A stretch of 17,925 bases of DNA from Rickettsiales bacterium (GTDB lineage: Bacteria; Pseudomonadota; Alphaproteobacteria; TMED127): assembly GCA_002717855.1 (NCBI GenBank), contig PBCD01000016.1:1-17925 (forward strand), written 5' to 3'. This document shows positions 1-9,615 of this stretch, piece by piece; position 1 is the stretch's first letter, and each line of letters opens with the position of its first letter. The notes below the pieces were generated by a model. It had not been told where the DNA came from. It saw only the letters and a program-made list of their open reading frames with translations, and made no database searches. Made by a program: the position numbers and the translations under genes.

Positions 1-1635
1 ATCAAAACTCACATGACCCGCTGCATACATTGCACCAGATGTGTAAGGTTTGCAGAGGAAGTAGCTGGAATAGAACAGATTGGAACTACGGGAAGGGGGG
101 AGGATACTGAAATAACTACTTATTTAGAAAGCACAGTAGGATCTGAATTATCAGCTAATATCATTGATTTATGTCCAGTTGGTGCTCTGACGTCCAAGCC
201 CTATGCTTATATAGCAAGACCATGGGAATTAAAAAAAATTGACAGCATTGATCTAATGGACGCGGTTGGAAGCAATGTAAGATTTGACACTAAAGCAGAC
301 AGAATAATGAGAGTTTTACCAAGAGTTAACGAGTCCATTAATGAGGAGTGGATTTCAGATAAGGCTAGATTTGCTTATGACGGTTTGTTATCACAAAGGT
401 TGGATAAAGGATATATTAGAAAGAATCGAAAACTGGAAGAAGTTGATAACAAAGAGCTTGTTAACTTATTCGCAGAAAAGATAAAATCGTCTCATAATAT
501 AGCATCTATACTAGGAAATATTGTTGATTGTGAATCAATATATGCTTTTAAGCTTTTTTTAGATAGTTTAGAAAAAACAGTTGTTTATGATTGTAGACAA
601 GATAATTCATTCCTGATTCCTGAGGATAGATCTTCATATCTGTTTAATACTACTATTGAAGGAATAGATGAATGTGATTTATGCTTATATGTTGGTTGTA
701 ATCCAAAAATTGAAGCTCCTATTTTGAACTCAAGAATTAGAAAAAGATTTTTAAATTCAGTCAATAATATTGAGATTGGGTATGTAGGCAAGAAAGCCGA
801 ATTTAATTACAAAGTAAATTTTTTAGGAGAATCTCCATCTGTTTTAAAAAAAATTTTGCTTGGAAAACATGAGTTTTCTAAATCTTTAAAAAAATCAAAA
901 AAACCGTTAATTGTAATTGGCCAGGGAGCCTTAACCGTTGAAGATTCGGCAGAAATATATTATACCACAAAGCGTTTATATCAGAAGTATTCTAATAGTG
1001 ATCAATGGAGTGGTTTTAATGTATTACAAACCTTTGCCGGAAGAGTTGGTGCTTATGATTTAAATTTTTTTAAGGGTTTTAGTGATTTCCAAAAATTCAA
1101 TATTCTAAATTATGTTAATAACAAAAAATCAGACCTATTAATTTTATTTGCTGCTGACGAAATTAATCTTGAAAACTTGAATAATGATACATTTGTTGTT
1201 TATTTTGGACACCACGGTGATAAATCGGCTAATTACGCTGACATGATCATTCCAATACCATGTTTTACAGAAACCGAAGGCCTTTTCGTAAATCTGGAAG
1301 GCAGACCACAAATTTCGGCTAAAATCAAAAATCCTTTATCTAATGTAAATGAATCTTGGAAATTTTTTCTCGAAACTTCAAAAGTTTTGAATATTGATTT
1401 AGGTTTTGACAATTTTAATCAACTTAGAAATAACTTATTTGATAAGCATAGTCATTTAAAAAATATAAACATAGTTAAAAAAAATATTATTTCTAAAAAT
1501 GAAACAAAAAATTTGTCAAATAACAACCCAATCTCGTCTCATTCTATTTCATCAAACATTAAAAACTTTTATATGACAGACTCCGTCAGTAGATTTTCCC
1601 TTGTAATGTCAAATTGCTCAATGAAAAATACTTAA
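1..1635 (+). CDS. nuoG: NADH-quinone oxidoreductase subunit G (5'-partial)
   Basis: NuoG is the large iron-sulfur subunit of the peripheral arm of respiratory complex I and relays electrons from NADH towards quinone. The reading frame is open from base 1, and the ATG at 13 is an internal methionine, so the gene starts upstream. About 140 N-terminal residues (the 2Fe-2S domain and the His-Cys3 cluster) appear to be missing, judged from the usual family length near 690. Counting visible codons, C8, C11 and C14 with C58 give CxxCxxC-x43-C, the N4 cluster ligand pattern. The remainder is the non-catalytic molybdopterin-oxidoreductase-like domain (about 70-450), a low-complexity Asn/Lys/Ser linker, and the NFYMTD...[11 protein letters not shown] tail typical of alphaproteobacterial and mitochondrial homologues. 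No N7-type cluster ligands are evident. The stop TAA is 5 bases before nuoH, within the nuo operon. Confidence 0.97.
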   Translation: MKTHMTRCIHCTRCVRFAEEVAGIEQIGTTGRGEDTEITTYLESTVGSELSANIIDLCPVGALTSKPYAYIARPWELKKIDSIDLMDAVGSNVRFDTKADRIMRVLPRVNESINEEWISDKARFAYDGLLSQRLDKGYIRKNRKLEEVDNKELVNLFAEKIKSSHNIASILGNIVDCESIYAFKLFLDSLEKTVVYDCRQDNSFLIPEDRSSYLFNTTIEGIDECDLCLYVGCNPKIEAPILNSRIRKRFLNSVNNIEIGYVGKKAEFNYKVNFLGESPSVLKKILLGKHEFSKSLKKSKKPLIVIGQGALTVEDSAEIYYTTKRLYQKYSNSDQWSGFNVLQTFAGRVGAYDLNFFKGFSDFQKFNILNYVNNKKSDLLILFAADEINLENLNNDTFVVYFGHHGDKSANYADMIIPIPCFTETEGLFVNLEGRPQISAKIKNPLSNVNESWKFFLETSKVLNIDLGFDNFNQLRNNLFDKHSHLKNINIVKKNIISKNETKNLSNNNPISSHSISSNIKNFYMTDSVSRFSLVMSNCSMKNT

Positions 1636-1640
1636 TTAAA

Positions 1641-2624
1641 ATGTTTTTTGATATTTTATATATTATTCTTAAAATCATGGTGATTATTTTACCTTTAATG
1701 ATATTCATTGCTTATCTTACATATTTTGAAAGAAGAGTTATTGGTGCGATTCAACTCAGAAAAGGCCCAAATGTTGTTGGTCCATTCGGTTTATTTCAAC
1801 CGTTAGCTGACGGATTAAAATTATTAACTAAAGAAACAGTGGTTCCAACAAATTCTAATAAACTAATTTTTTTGTTTTCACCAATACTCACTTTTACGCT
1901 CGCTCTTATAGCCTGGGCTGTTATACCAATTGATTATAATTTAGTTTTATCAAATATTAACGTTGGTATACTTTATGTATTTGCAATATCTTCTCTTGGA
2001 GTTTATGGAATAATAATGGCTGGTTGGTCCAGTAATTCTAGATATGCATTTCTTGGTGCTCTGAGATCTGCAGCACAAATGATTTCTTACGAAGTTTCAA
2101 TTGGACTAATAATAATTAATATTTTACTAACAGTAGGATCATTAAATTTAACTGAAATAGTCTTAGCACAAAAAGATTTATGGTTTTTTATACCTCATTT
2201 TCCAGTTTTTGTAATTTTTTTCATATCTACACTTGCAGAGACTAATAGAGCTCCGTTTGATTTACCTGAAGCTGAAGCTGAATTAGTTGCAGGCTATAAT
2301 GTTGAATATTCTTCATTAGCATTTGGTCTTTTTTTTCTTGGAGAGTATGGAAATATGATATTGATGAGCTCTTTAACAACAATCCTATTCTTAGGGGGGT
2401 GGCATCCTCCATTTGAATACAATTTTTTATATTTCATACCAGGTTTTTTTTGGTTTTTTCTCAAAGTTTGTATAATTTTGTTTCTTTTTCTTTGGATTAG
2501 AGCTACCTTGCCAAGATATAGATACGACCAATTAATGAGGCTAGGTTGGAAAGTATTTTTACCTATTTCACTTCTATGGATAATCGTTACTTCAAGTTAT
2601 TTGTATTTTTTTGAAAAACTTTAG
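1641..2624 (+). CDS. nuoH: NADH-quinone oxidoreductase subunit H
   Basis: NuoH (ND1-like) joins the peripheral and membrane arms of complex I in the inner membrane and forms much of the quinone-binding chamber. The protein has about eight hydrophobic segments. It carries the family hallmarks [19 protein letters not shown] near the N-terminus and [20 protein letters not shown] in the middle, followed by a C-terminal [15 protein letters not shown] motif. I chose the ATG at 1641, giving 327 residues, 5 bases after the nuoG stop. An in-frame TTG at 1614 would add nine residues and overlap nuoG, but homologues normally begin close to the first membrane helix. No strong Shine-Dalgarno sequence is visible, so translation may be coupled to nuoG. 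Identification is firm; only the start is uncertain. Confidence 0.96.
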   Translation: MFFDILYIILKIMVIILPLMIFIAYLTYFERRVIGAIQLRKGPNVVGPFGLFQPLADGLKLLTKETVVPTNSNKLIFLFSPILTFTLALIAWAVIPIDYNLVLSNINVGILYVFAISSLGVYGIIMAGWSSNSRYAFLGALRSAAQMISYEVSIGLIIINILLTVGSLNLTEIVLAQKDLWFFIPHFPVFVIFFISTLAETNRAPFDLPEAEAELVAGYNVEYSSLAFGLFFLGEYGNMILMSSLTTILFLGGWHPPFEYNFLYFIPGFFWFFLKVCIILFLFLWIRATLPRYRYDQLMRLGWKVFLPISLLWIIVTSSYLYFFEKL

Positions 2625-2643
2625 ATATTATTAAGTTCGAATT

Positions 2644-3132
2644 ATGAATAAATTTTTAAAAATATTAAAAGGCACATTGTTAATTGAAATTGCTGAGGGA
2701 ATGCTTTTAACAATTAAATACTTTTTTAAAAAAAAAGTAACTATAAACTATCCTTTTGAAAAAGGAGTTTTGAGTCCAAGGTTTAGAGGAGAGCATGCAC
2801 TAAGGAGGTATGAATCAGGAGAAGAGAGATGTATAGCATGTAAGCTTTGTGAAGCAGTTTGCCCTGCTCAAGCGATTATTATTGAAGCAGAGCCAAGAGA
2901 TGATGGATCCAGACGAACAACGAGATATGAGATAGACATGACTAAGTGTATTTATTGTGGTTTTTGTCAGGAATCTTGTCCTGTTGATGCAATCGTAGAA
3001 GGTCCTAATTTTGAATTTGCTACTGAAACAAGAGAAGAATTGATATATGATAAGAATAAACTTCTTGATAATGGTGATAGATGGGAAATGGAAATATCTA
3101 AAAACCTTGAGTCAGATTCAAAATATCTTTAG
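2644..3132 (+). CDS. nuoI: NADH-quinone oxidoreductase subunit I
   Basis: NuoI is the ferredoxin-like peripheral-arm subunit of complex I that carries the N6a and N6b 4Fe-4S clusters and passes electrons to N2 next to the quinone site. The 162-residue length matches the alphaproteobacterial family. An amphipathic N-terminal helix (residues 1-30) probably packs on the membrane. Two full ligand sets are visible, C63-x2-C66-x2-C69-x3-C73 followed by Pro, and C102-x2-C105-x2-C108-x3-C112 followed by Pro. The C-terminal region contains the usual YDKNKLL..NGDRWE motif. The 19-base gap before the gene is the longest intergenic space in the window and shows no convincing promoter or ribosome-binding site. 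Confidence 0.97.
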   Translation: MNKFLKILKGTLLIEIAEGMLLTIKYFFKKKVTINYPFEKGVLSPRFRGEHALRRYESGEERCIACKLCEAVCPAQAIIIEAEPRDDGSRRTTRYEIDMTKCIYCGFCQESCPVDAIVEGPNFEFATETREELIYDKNKLLDNGDRWEMEISKNLESDSKYL

Positions 3133-3135
3133 TTT

Positions 3136-3735
3136 ATGTTTTCTTTGTTTGGATTTTTTTCTTTAATTTTGATTTTTTCTTCATTGATGGTTATCTTGTC
3201 AAGAAATACAGTTTATTCAGTTTTATATCTTATCTTAAGTTTCTTTAATGCTGCTATAATTTTTCTTATGTCAAATGCAGAATTTTTAGCAATGACTCTT
3301 ATAATAGTTTATGTAGGTGCTGTAGCTGTTTTATTCTTATTTGTTGTTATGATGCTCAATATAAACGTTGTTAAAGCAAAAGAAGGAATGCTAAAGTATT
3401 TACCATTTGGCTTGGTATTAATTTCGGTTTTATTAATAGAATTAAGTTTAATTTTCTCAGACTTGCCGGTTTTTCCTGAGTCGAGTACCAAAATTGACAT
3501 ATCTGCGTTGATAAATAATGGCAATTCCAACACTAAAGCAATTGGATTACATTTATATACTGACTATTTTATAATATTTCAAATCTCAGGTTTTGTTCTG
3601 TTAGTAGCAATGCTTGGTGCTATAGTACTTGCTTATCAAAAAAATGAAAATTATATTTCACAAGACGTATTAAGGCAATTGGATTCAGATAGGAAAAAAT
3701 CTATCAAATTAAACGATATAGAGCCTAACAGATAA
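3136..3735 (+). CDS. nuoJ: NADH-quinone oxidoreductase subunit J
   Basis: NuoJ (ND6-like) is a membrane-arm subunit of complex I that lies between NuoH and the antiporter-like subunits and helps couple quinone chemistry to proton movement. The 199 residues hold about five transmembrane helices. The conserved third-helix segment is clear: IIVYVGAVAVLFLFVVMML, about residues 57-75, containing the Tyr-Val-Gly that marks the family's pi-bulge region. A polar loop (about 115-135) precedes the last helix, and the tail is charged and cytoplasmic. The start ATG follows the nuoI TAG after three T's (TAGTTTATG). The nuoJ/nuoK junction has almost the same form, TAATTTATG. Confidence 0.96.
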   Translation: MFSLFGFFSLILIFSSLMVILSRNTVYSVLYLILSFFNAAIIFLMSNAEFLAMTLIIVYVGAVAVLFLFVVMMLNINVVKAKEGMLKYLPFGLVLISVLLIELSLIFSDLPVFPESSTKIDISALINNGNSNTKAIGLHLYTDYFIIFQISGFVLLVAMLGAIVLAYQKNENYISQDVLRQLDSDRKKSIKLNDIEPNR

Positions 3736-3738
3736 TTT

Positions 3739-4041
3739 ATGAATATTTTATTTTACCTAGTTCTTTCATCAATAATTTTTTCTATTGGTCTATTAGGAAT
3801 TTTTATTAATAGAAAAAACATTATTACAATCTTAATGTCTATAGAACTAATGCTTTTAGCTGTAAATATAAATTTTGTTGGGTTTTCCAATTATTTAAAT
3901 GATTTGTCAGGACAAATATTTGCATTATTTATTTTAGTTGTTGCTGCTGCTGAAGCTGCCGTTGGTCTCGCAATTTTGACTATTTTCTTTAAAAGAAGTG
4001 GTTCCATAAGTGTAGACGAAATTAATAAGATGAGAGGTTAA
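3739..4041 (+). CDS. nuoK: NADH-quinone oxidoreductase subunit K
   Basis: NuoK (ND4L-like) is the smallest membrane subunit of complex I, with three transmembrane helices, and is part of the proton-translocation chain. Its 100 residues match the family length. The two membrane-buried glutamates known to matter for coupling are present at E36 (in SIELML) and E72 (in [11 protein letters not shown]), the same numbering as in the E. coli protein. The stop TAA ends one base before the nuoL ATG, and the last codons of nuoK (AGAGG at 4033-4037) serve as the nuoL ribosome-binding site. Confidence 0.97.
   Translation: MNILFYLVLSSIIFSIGLLGIFINRKNIITILMSIELMLLAVNINFVGFSNYLNDLSGQIFALFILVVAAAEAAVGLAILTIFFKRSGSISVDEINKMRG
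4033..4037 (+). promoter_or_regulatory. Ribosome-binding site for nuoL
   Basis: AGAGG lies inside the end of nuoK, with five bases between it and the nuoL ATG at 4043. It is one of the few recognisable Shine-Dalgarno sequences in this window; most genes here have only A/T-rich sequence before the start codon. Confidence 0.6.
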
Positions 4042-4042
4042 C

Positions 4043-5965
4043 ATGTTTTTTCTCTCTGTATTTATTCCATTGATATGTTATTTTTTTTGTATTTTTTTTA
4101 ATAAAAAAATAGCTGAAAAAAAAATTGAATTTTTTATTTCATCACTAATGACATTAGCATCTTTACTTTCAATTTATGTTTTCTTCTCAGTAACAGAATT
4201 CAATCCTGAATCTCAAATAATAATTGGTAATTGGTTGTCATCAGGAAGTTTTTCTATTGATTGGTCTCTTAATTTCAATCGACTTTCAGTATTAATGGTT
4301 CTGGTTGTGAATATAGTATCAACTGTAGTGCATATTTATTCAATCGGATACATGCACAACGATCCAAAGAAAGTAATTTTTTTAGGTTACTTAGGTTTAT
4401 TTACTTTTTTTATGTTAATTCTAGTTACGTCTTCCAATCTTATCCAACTTTTTCTTGGATGGGAAGGGGTAGGGTTAACTTCATATTTATTAATTGGTTT
4501 TTGGAATTTTAAAGACGTTGCAAATAAAGCAGCTTTAAAAGCCTTTGTTGTTAATAGAATTGGAGACTTTGGTTTTTTATTGGGAATTTTTGCTATTTTT
4601 TTTATTTTCGGTACCGTAAACTTTAATGAGATATTTATTTTGGTAGAGTCACAAGAGAATACCTTTTTTAAATTTCTTGGGTTTAATTTTCATGCCTTAA
4701 CATTAATTTCTGTTCTCCTCTTCATTGGTTGCATGGGAAAATCTGCTCAATTCGGTTTACACACTTGGTTGCCAGACGCAATGGAAGGGCCGACACCAGT
4801 ATCAGCCCTAATTCACGCTGCAACAATGGTAACAGCAGGAGTTTTTCTTTTAGTTTTAATGTCACCAATTATTGAACAATCTGAATTTGCCCAAAAATTA
4901 ATAATGATTATAGGAGCATTAACTTCATTATTTGCTGCCTCTGTTGCCATAACGCAAGATGACATTAAAAGAATCATTGCTTATTCGACTTGTAGTCAGT
5001 TAGGTTATATGTTTATAGCCATTGGTTGTTCTGCCTATGGAGTTGCAATGTTTCATTTAGTAACTCATGCGTTTTTTAAAGCCTTATTATTTTTGGGTGC
5101 TGGATCGGTTATTCATGCGATGTCAGATGAACAAAATATAAAAAAGATGGGTGCTTTATACAATAAAATTCCAGTAACTTACATTTTGATGGTAATTGGA
5201 ACACTTTCATTAGTTGGTCTTCCATTTTTTAGTGCCTATTATTCAAAAGACTTAATATTAGAGATTTTATATTTAGATAATTTCGACATAAGTATCCATA
5301 TTTATATTATTGGAATCATTGTAGTTTTTTTTACTTCGTTTTATTCATTTCGACTTTTAATTTATGTTTTTCATGGTGAAAATAAATCAGATGAAAAGGT
5401 CGTTGCCCATATTCATGAATCTCCAAGAATAATGATATATCCATTATTAATATTATCTTTTTTTTCAATTTTTTCCGGGCTTCTTTTTAAAAATTATTTC
5501 TTTGGTTTTGAATCATTATCATTTTGGGGAACTTCAATTTATAATATTTTTGAAAGTGATATTTCTTATGCAGTAAAAGAACTTCCTTTAAGTATAAAGA
5601 AGTTACCCTTTTTAATGATACTCTTAGGTTTTGTTGCATCTCTAGCAATCTGTCGTCACTTAATAAAACTAAATCTATACTTGAAACAAAAACTTAATTT
5701 AATCTATATGTTTTTGAAGAATAAATGGTACGTAGATGAATTTTATGACAATTTAGTTGTTAAGCCTACAAAGTTTATTGGTTATGGTTTTTGGAAATCT
5801 ATAGATAAAGAATTAATTGATAATATTGGCCCAAATGGAGTTTCTAAGCTTATAAAAAAATTTGGTATATTCATATCGAGTCTTCAAACTGGTTATTTAT
5901 ATCACTATGCTTTAACCATAATAATTGGTTTGACCATATTTATAAGTATTTATTTTTATAGTTAA
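4043..5965 (+). CDS. nuoL: NADH-quinone oxidoreductase subunit L
   Basis: NuoL (ND5-like) is the most distal antiporter-like proton-pumping subunit of complex I and carries the long lateral helix. At 640 residues it has the normal length. The N-terminal ND5 family domain (about 65-120) is followed by the proton-transporting module with W140-E141-G-V-G-L, the lysine K233 in GKSAQFGLHTWLPDA and H258 in SALIHAA, all conserved functional positions. A second histidine-rich stretch (FHLVTHAFFKALLFLGAGS) lies near residue 340. The C-terminus (about 550-640) contains the amphipathic lateral helix and an anchoring helix. The gene has a Shine-Dalgarno sequence within nuoK, and its TAA stop directly abuts the nuoM ATG with no spacer. 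Confidence 0.97.
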   Translation: MFFLSVFIPLICYFFCIFFNKKIAEKKIEFFISSLMTLASLLSIYVFFSVTEFNPESQIIIGNWLSSGSFSIDWSLNFNRLSVLMVLVVNIVSTVVHIYSIGYMHNDPKKVIFLGYLGLFTFFMLILVTSSNLIQLFLGWEGVGLTSYLLIGFWNFKDVANKAALKAFVVNRIGDFGFLLGIFAIFFIFGTVNFNEIFILVESQENTFFKFLGFNFHALTLISVLLFIGCMGKSAQFGLHTWLPDAMEGPTPVSALIHAATMVTAGVFLLVLMSPIIEQSEFAQKLIMIIGALTSLFAASVAITQDDIKRIIAYSTCSQLGYMFIAIGCSAYGVAMFHLVTHAFFKALLFLGAGSVIHAMSDEQNIKKMGALYNKIPVTYILMVIGTLSLVGLPFFSAYYSKDLILEILYLDNFDISIHIYIIGIIVVFFTSFYSFRLLIYVFHGENKSDEKVVAHIHESPRIMIYPLLILSFFSIFSGLLFKNYFFGFESLSFWGTSIYNIFESDISYAVKELPLSIKKLPFLMILLGFVASLAICRHLIKLNLYLKQKLNLIYMFLKNKWYVDEFYDNLVVKPTKFIGYGFWKSIDKELIDNIGPNGVSKLIKKFGIFISSLQTGYLYHYALTIIIGLTIFISIYFYS

Positions 5966-7447
5966 ATGTTAAATATTCCTATATTACCTCTCTTAATACT
6001 TGTTCCAGTAGTTGGTTTAGTTTTTGTATTATTATCAGTTGAAGAAGATGAGAATTACATGCAGGCTAAAAAATCTGCGTTATGGACCAGTGTCATCAAT
6101 TTTTTAATATCACTTTATATTCCTTTTAACTTCGACAAAGATATTCCTCATTTTCAATTTGTAAATTCTTTTTCTTGGCTAAATAATGATAACTTAAAAT
6201 TCTCTCTAGGAATAGATGGAATTTCACTACCTTTTATAACACTTTCAACATTTTTAATTCCTCTTTGTATTTACTCAATTTGGAATATAAAAACTAAGAA
6301 GTGTAAATCATATCTCTCAGCATTTCTAATTCTTGAAACTTTTTTAATTGGGGCTTTTAGTGCCATAGATCTATTTTCATTTTATATTTTCTTCGAGAGT
6401 ATTTTGATTCCAATGTATTTAATAATTGGAGTCTGGGGTGGAGACAGAAGGGTTTATTCAGCATATAAATTTTTTCTATACACTTTTTTAGGATCAGTTT
6501 TAATGTTGGTAGCTATAATCTTTTTATATCAAGAATTTGGTACAACAGATATTCCTTCAATTCTTAATTCGAGTTTACCTTTTTATATACAAATATGGCT
6601 ATGGTTAGCTTTTTTTTCTTCATTTGCTGTGAAGATTCCAATGTGGCCTTTTCATACATGGTTACCTGATGCACATGTTGAGGCTCCCACTGAAGGTTCA
6701 GTAGTGCTTGCAGGAATATTACTTAAATTAGGTGGATACGGATTTATAAGATTCAATTTATCTATGTTACCAGATGCCTCAATCTTTTTTACACCTTTTG
6801 TTTTTGGACTTTCTTTGATTGCAATTGTGTATACTTCCCTCGTTGCTATTGTGCAAAGTGATATGAAAAAGTTGATTGCATATTCTTCAGTTGCCCATAT
6901 GGGTTTTGTTACACTTGGAATTTTTTCCGCAACAATTCAGGGACTACACGGTGCAATAGTACAAATGATATCACATGGATTAATTTCTGCAGCTTTATTT
7001 TTTTGTATTGGTTCAATCTATAATAGATATAAAACAAAAGAAATTGCAAAATTTGGAGGTTTAAATTCTACCATGCCAAAATTAGCTATTTTTTTCCTTA
7101 TTTTTTGTCTAGGTGCGATAGGTTTTCCTGGTACTAGCGGTTTTATTGGTGAATTTCTTCCATTACTGGCTGTATTTAGTCACAATACTTTTGTGGCACT
7201 AATTTCAGCGTTGGGTGTTATTTTTGCTGCTGCATACATGTTAAACCTATATAAAAAAGTTTTTTTAGGCGAGTCCAGTAAATTTGTAAACAAAATTAAA
7301 TTAGATTTAAGATTAAACGAAATAATTATTTATTCACTGCTAGTTTTTTTTATAATTCTTTTTGGTATAAAACCTAATTATATAATTGATTTTTCAACAT
7401 CTTCTCTTGATAGAATAATTTCTTTATACCCAATTTCAATATTATGA
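5966..7447 (+). CDS. nuoM: NADH-quinone oxidoreductase subunit M
   Basis: NuoM (ND4-like) is an antiporter-like proton-pumping membrane subunit of complex I. The 493 residues contain about fourteen hydrophobic segments. Key residues are present: E144 in FFESILIPMYLIIG, K223 in AVKIPMWPFHTWLPDAH, and H230 and H237 in the same segment followed by VEAPTEGS. A further charged/His site is visible in AHMGFVTLG and HGLISAALFF. The ATG begins on the base after the nuoL stop, so translational coupling is likely. The gene ends in TGA within ATGATG, the left edge of a short frame that bridges to nuoN. Confidence 0.97.
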   Translation: MLNIPILPLLILVPVVGLVFVLLSVEEDENYMQAKKSALWTSVINFLISLYIPFNFDKDIPHFQFVNSFSWLNNDNLKFSLGIDGISLPFITLSTFLIPLCIYSIWNIKTKKCKSYLSAFLILETFLIGAFSAIDLFSFYIFFESILIPMYLIIGVWGGDRRVYSAYKFFLYTFLGSVLMLVAIIFLYQEFGTTDIPSILNSSLPFYIQIWLWLAFFSSFAVKIPMWPFHTWLPDAHVEAPTEGSVVLAGILLKLGGYGFIRFNLSMLPDASIFFTPFVFGLSLIAIVYTSLVAIVQSDMKKLIAYSSVAHMGFVTLGIFSATIQGLHGAIVQMISHGLISAALFFCIGSIYNRYKTKEIAKFGGLNSTMPKLAIFFLIFCLGAIGFPGTSGFIGEFLPLLAVFSHNTFVALISALGVIFAAAYMLNLYKKVFLGESSKFVNKIKLDLRLNEIIIYSLLVFFIILFGIKPNYIIDFSTSSLDRIISLYPISIL

Positions 7448-7461
7448 TGCATATATTATGA
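7444..7461 (+). other. Five-codon frame bridging nuoM stop and nuoN start
   Basis: The ATG at 7444 overlaps the nuoM stop as ATGA. In its frame the codons read Met-Met-His-Ile-Leu and then TGA at 7459-7461, which overlaps the nuoN ATG at 7458 in a second ATGA. The 10-base sequence ATATTATGAT occurs twice (7439-7448 and 7453-7462), once around each junction. A terminating ribosome could in principle reinitiate and be carried to nuoN, because nuoN has no visible Shine-Dalgarno sequence. This role is inferred only; the arrangement may be chance in AT-rich DNA. Confidence 0.3.
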
Positions 7462-8885
7462 TTTTTACCCCAGAAATATTTCTAGCATTCTCAGCACTAT
7501 TATTCATACTCGTTGGACCTTTTATAAGAGAAAATGGATATTTATTAGTTACTTATTTAACACTTCTAACAGTAATTATAGCTCAATTTTTAGTTTATAA
7601 AGATATATTTCATTTTGAACTAATTTTTAATAATTTTTTTGTTATTGATTCTTTCGGATCATTTATAAAGTCGTTATTGTTAATTGGGACAGCAATTATT
7701 CTTTACATCTTTTTAATAGCAAACAAAAACTCTCAATTAAATAGAATAGAGTTTCCTATTTTGATTTTACTTTCTTTGATAGGAATGATGCTGATGGTAT
7801 CATCAAATGATATTCTTTCACTCTTTTTATCAATGGAGCTTCAAAGTTTAGCACTTTATATACTTGTTGCGTTTGCACGCGAAGATAGAAATTCATCAGA
7901 AGCTGGAGTAAAGTATTTTGTTTTAGGTAGCTTATCGACATGTATTTTTTTATTTGGATCTAGTTTAATTTATGTATGTTTTGGAACAACTAATTTTTCC
8001 GAAATTTCAAGCTCTATAAATCAACTCAATGAAATTCCATTGATATTAATAATTGGTGTTGTTTTTATTTTAGTTTCTCTTTCTTTAAAAATTTCTGCTG
8101 CTCCCTTTCACATGTGGACTCCTGATGTTTATCAAGGAGCCCCAACTATAATCACTGCTTATTTATCCATTGTACCTAAAATTGCAGCATTTGCTGTCAT
8201 AATAAGATTTCTGGTTTTCCCGTTTGGAGAAATTATTGTTGATTGGGGAAAAATAATTTTGATCTTGTCTATTACCTCAATGTTGGTTGGTTCTCTTGGA
8301 GCTTTACAACAAAAAGATTTAAAAAGATTATTTGCTTACAGTACAATAAACCATATTGGGTTTATGTTAATAGGATTAGTTCCAGGATCAGAAGATGGTA
8401 TTATAGCAATTTGTATTTACTTAATGCTATATCTAATCATGAATATTGGAGTATTTGTCGTAATATTGAGTTTGAGTCGAGATAATATTAGTGTTTCTTC
8501 AATAAAAGATTTAACAGGATATTTTACTAATAATCCATTTATGGCAGTTAGTATGGCAGTTTTTATGTTTTCAATGGCAGGGATACCACCATTGTCCGGA
8601 TTTTTAGGTAAATTAATTGTTCTTAATGTTGCTATTGATAACAATCTAATTTTTCTAGCTATTATAGGCGTTCTTTCATCAGTAATAGCAGCCTATTATT
8701 ATCTGAGAATAGTAAAGGTAATGTTTTTCGATTCTTCTACGGATGAATTAGATATTAAGGTAAATATCGAAACAAAAATTTTATTGACTGTTTTTTCATT
8801 TTTAAATGTTACTATTTTATTTTATCCCAAATTTTTTCTAGATCTATCTGCTTCAATTACCTTTTCTTTATTTTCTGTAAATTAA
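7458..8885 (+). CDS. nuoN: NADH-quinone oxidoreductase subunit N
   Basis: NuoN (ND2-like) is the third antiporter-like proton-pumping subunit of the complex I membrane arm and closes the nuo operon. The 475 residues match bacterial NuoN, with about fourteen predicted helices. Hallmarks include the glutamate in LFLSMELQSLALYILVAF, the lysine and histidine segment LKISAAPFHMWTPDVYQG followed by APT, and LKRLFAYSTINHIGFML. The start ATG lies 10 bases after nuoM and lacks a good ribosome-binding site. The stop TAA is one base before birA, so nuo transcription very probably continues into the cofactor genes. Confidence 0.97.
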   Translation: MIFTPEIFLAFSALLFILVGPFIRENGYLLVTYLTLLTVIIAQFLVYKDIFHFELIFNNFFVIDSFGSFIKSLLLIGTAIILYIFLIANKNSQLNRIEFPILILLSLIGMMLMVSSNDILSLFLSMELQSLALYILVAFAREDRNSSEAGVKYFVLGSLSTCIFLFGSSLIYVCFGTTNFSEISSSINQLNEIPLILIIGVVFILVSLSLKISAAPFHMWTPDVYQGAPTIITAYLSIVPKIAAFAVIIRFLVFPFGEIIVDWGKIILILSITSMLVGSLGALQQKDLKRLFAYSTINHIGFMLIGLVPGSEDGIIAICIYLMLYLIMNIGVFVVILSLSRDNISVSSIKDLTGYFTNNPFMAVSMAVFMFSMAGIPPLSGFLGKLIVLNVAIDNNLIFLAIIGVLSSVIAAYYYLRIVKVMFFDSSTDELDIKVNIETKILLTVFSFLNVTILFYPKFFLDLSASITFSLFSVN

Positions 8886-8886
8886 C

Positions 8887-9609
8887 ATGCTTAACAACTT
8901 TAAATATTTTTTTTTTGAAAAAGTTTCAAGTACTAATTCAGAAATTAAGAAAATTTATGAAGCAAAATCCTTCAAAGATTCGTTGGCGCTTTTATCAAAT
9001 TTTCAACTCAATGGAAAAGGTAGATCTAAAAATAAATGGATTAGTAAACCAGGTGATTTCACTGCCTCTTATTTATTAAATGAACATTTTTCAATACCCA
9101 ATTTGGGACAGTTAAATATTGTTTCTTCAGTTGCTATATTAAAAGCGCTAAAATGTTTATACAAAAATGTAATTTTTAAATTGAAGTGGCCAAATGATAT
9201 TATTGTTGATAGAAAAAAAATAGGAGGAATTCTATTAGAATCAAAAATTCATCGCAATAATGTTGAGTTTCTAATTATTGGATTAGGTCTAAATATTTTT
9301 TCATCACCAACCGATATAAAATATAAAACTGCAAAAATTACTGATTATTCTAATAATATTAATAATAAATATCTTTTTAAATTGATTGGAAATTGGTTAA
9401 TTAAATATATTAATAAATTTAAAAAAAAAGGTTTTAATTCATTTCGAGAAGAATGGATTAAAAACGCTGTAGATATAGGTCAGTTTATAAAAATTAAAGT
9501 AAACAAAAAAAACTATTATGGAAAATTTTTGAAAATAGATACTCAAGGGAGTTTAATCTTGCAGGTTAAAAATGTAACCATGAAATTTTCATATGGTGAA
9601 ATAGGATAA
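8887..9609 (+). CDS. birA: Biotin--[acetyl-CoA-carboxylase] ligase
   Basis: This cytoplasmic enzyme activates biotin with ATP to biotinyl-5'-AMP and transfers it to a lysine of biotin-dependent carboxylases. The 240-residue protein has only the catalytic (BPL/LplA) domain and a small C-terminal domain (about 190-240). It lacks the N-terminal helix-turn-helix of E. coli BirA, so it should be a ligase without repressor function. Visible motifs are the early SSTNSE segment (14-19), the adenylate-binding loop GKGRSKNKW (43-51, GRGRxxxxW in the family), KWPND (100-104) and RKKIGGILLE with K111 as the expected biotin-site lysine. It lies one base after nuoN. Codons are strongly A/T-biased and Lys/Asn-rich, with a T10 run near the start (8907-8916). 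Confidence 0.93.
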   Translation: MLNNFKYFFFEKVSSTNSEIKKIYEAKSFKDSLALLSNFQLNGKGRSKNKWISKPGDFTASYLLNEHFSIPNLGQLNIVSSVAILKALKCLYKNVIFKLKWPNDIIVDRKKIGGILLESKIHRNNVEFLIIGLGLNIFSSPTDIKYKTAKITDYSNNINNKYLFKLIGNWLIKYINKFKKKGFNSFREEWIKNAVDIGQFIKIKVNKKNYYGKFLKIDTQGSLILQVKNVTMKFSYGEIG

Positions 9610-9615
9610 TTTGTT

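Noticed and set aside
673..699. Cys-x2-Cys-x4-Cys in NuoG (visible residues 225, 228 and 233) as a possible extra iron-sulfur site resembling N7.
   Set aside because: The spacing does not fit the N7 ligand pattern, there is no matching fourth cysteine, and the residues align with ordinary hydrophobic or Thr positions in the DADxxLLxGTNP-like strand of homologues.
1614..1640. TTG at 1614 as the nuoH start, overlapping nuoG.
   Set aside because: The ATG at 1641 lies just after the nuoG stop and gives the usual N-terminus; the extra nine residues are not typical of NuoH.
8243..8485. An 80-codon plus-strand frame within nuoN.
   Set aside because: It is out of frame with the intact, highly conserved nuoN and its product has no recognisable features.
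8907..8916. A T10 run just inside birA as an intrinsic terminator for the nuo operon.
   Set aside because: No GC-rich hairpin precedes it, and it encodes in-frame phenylalanines of birA.
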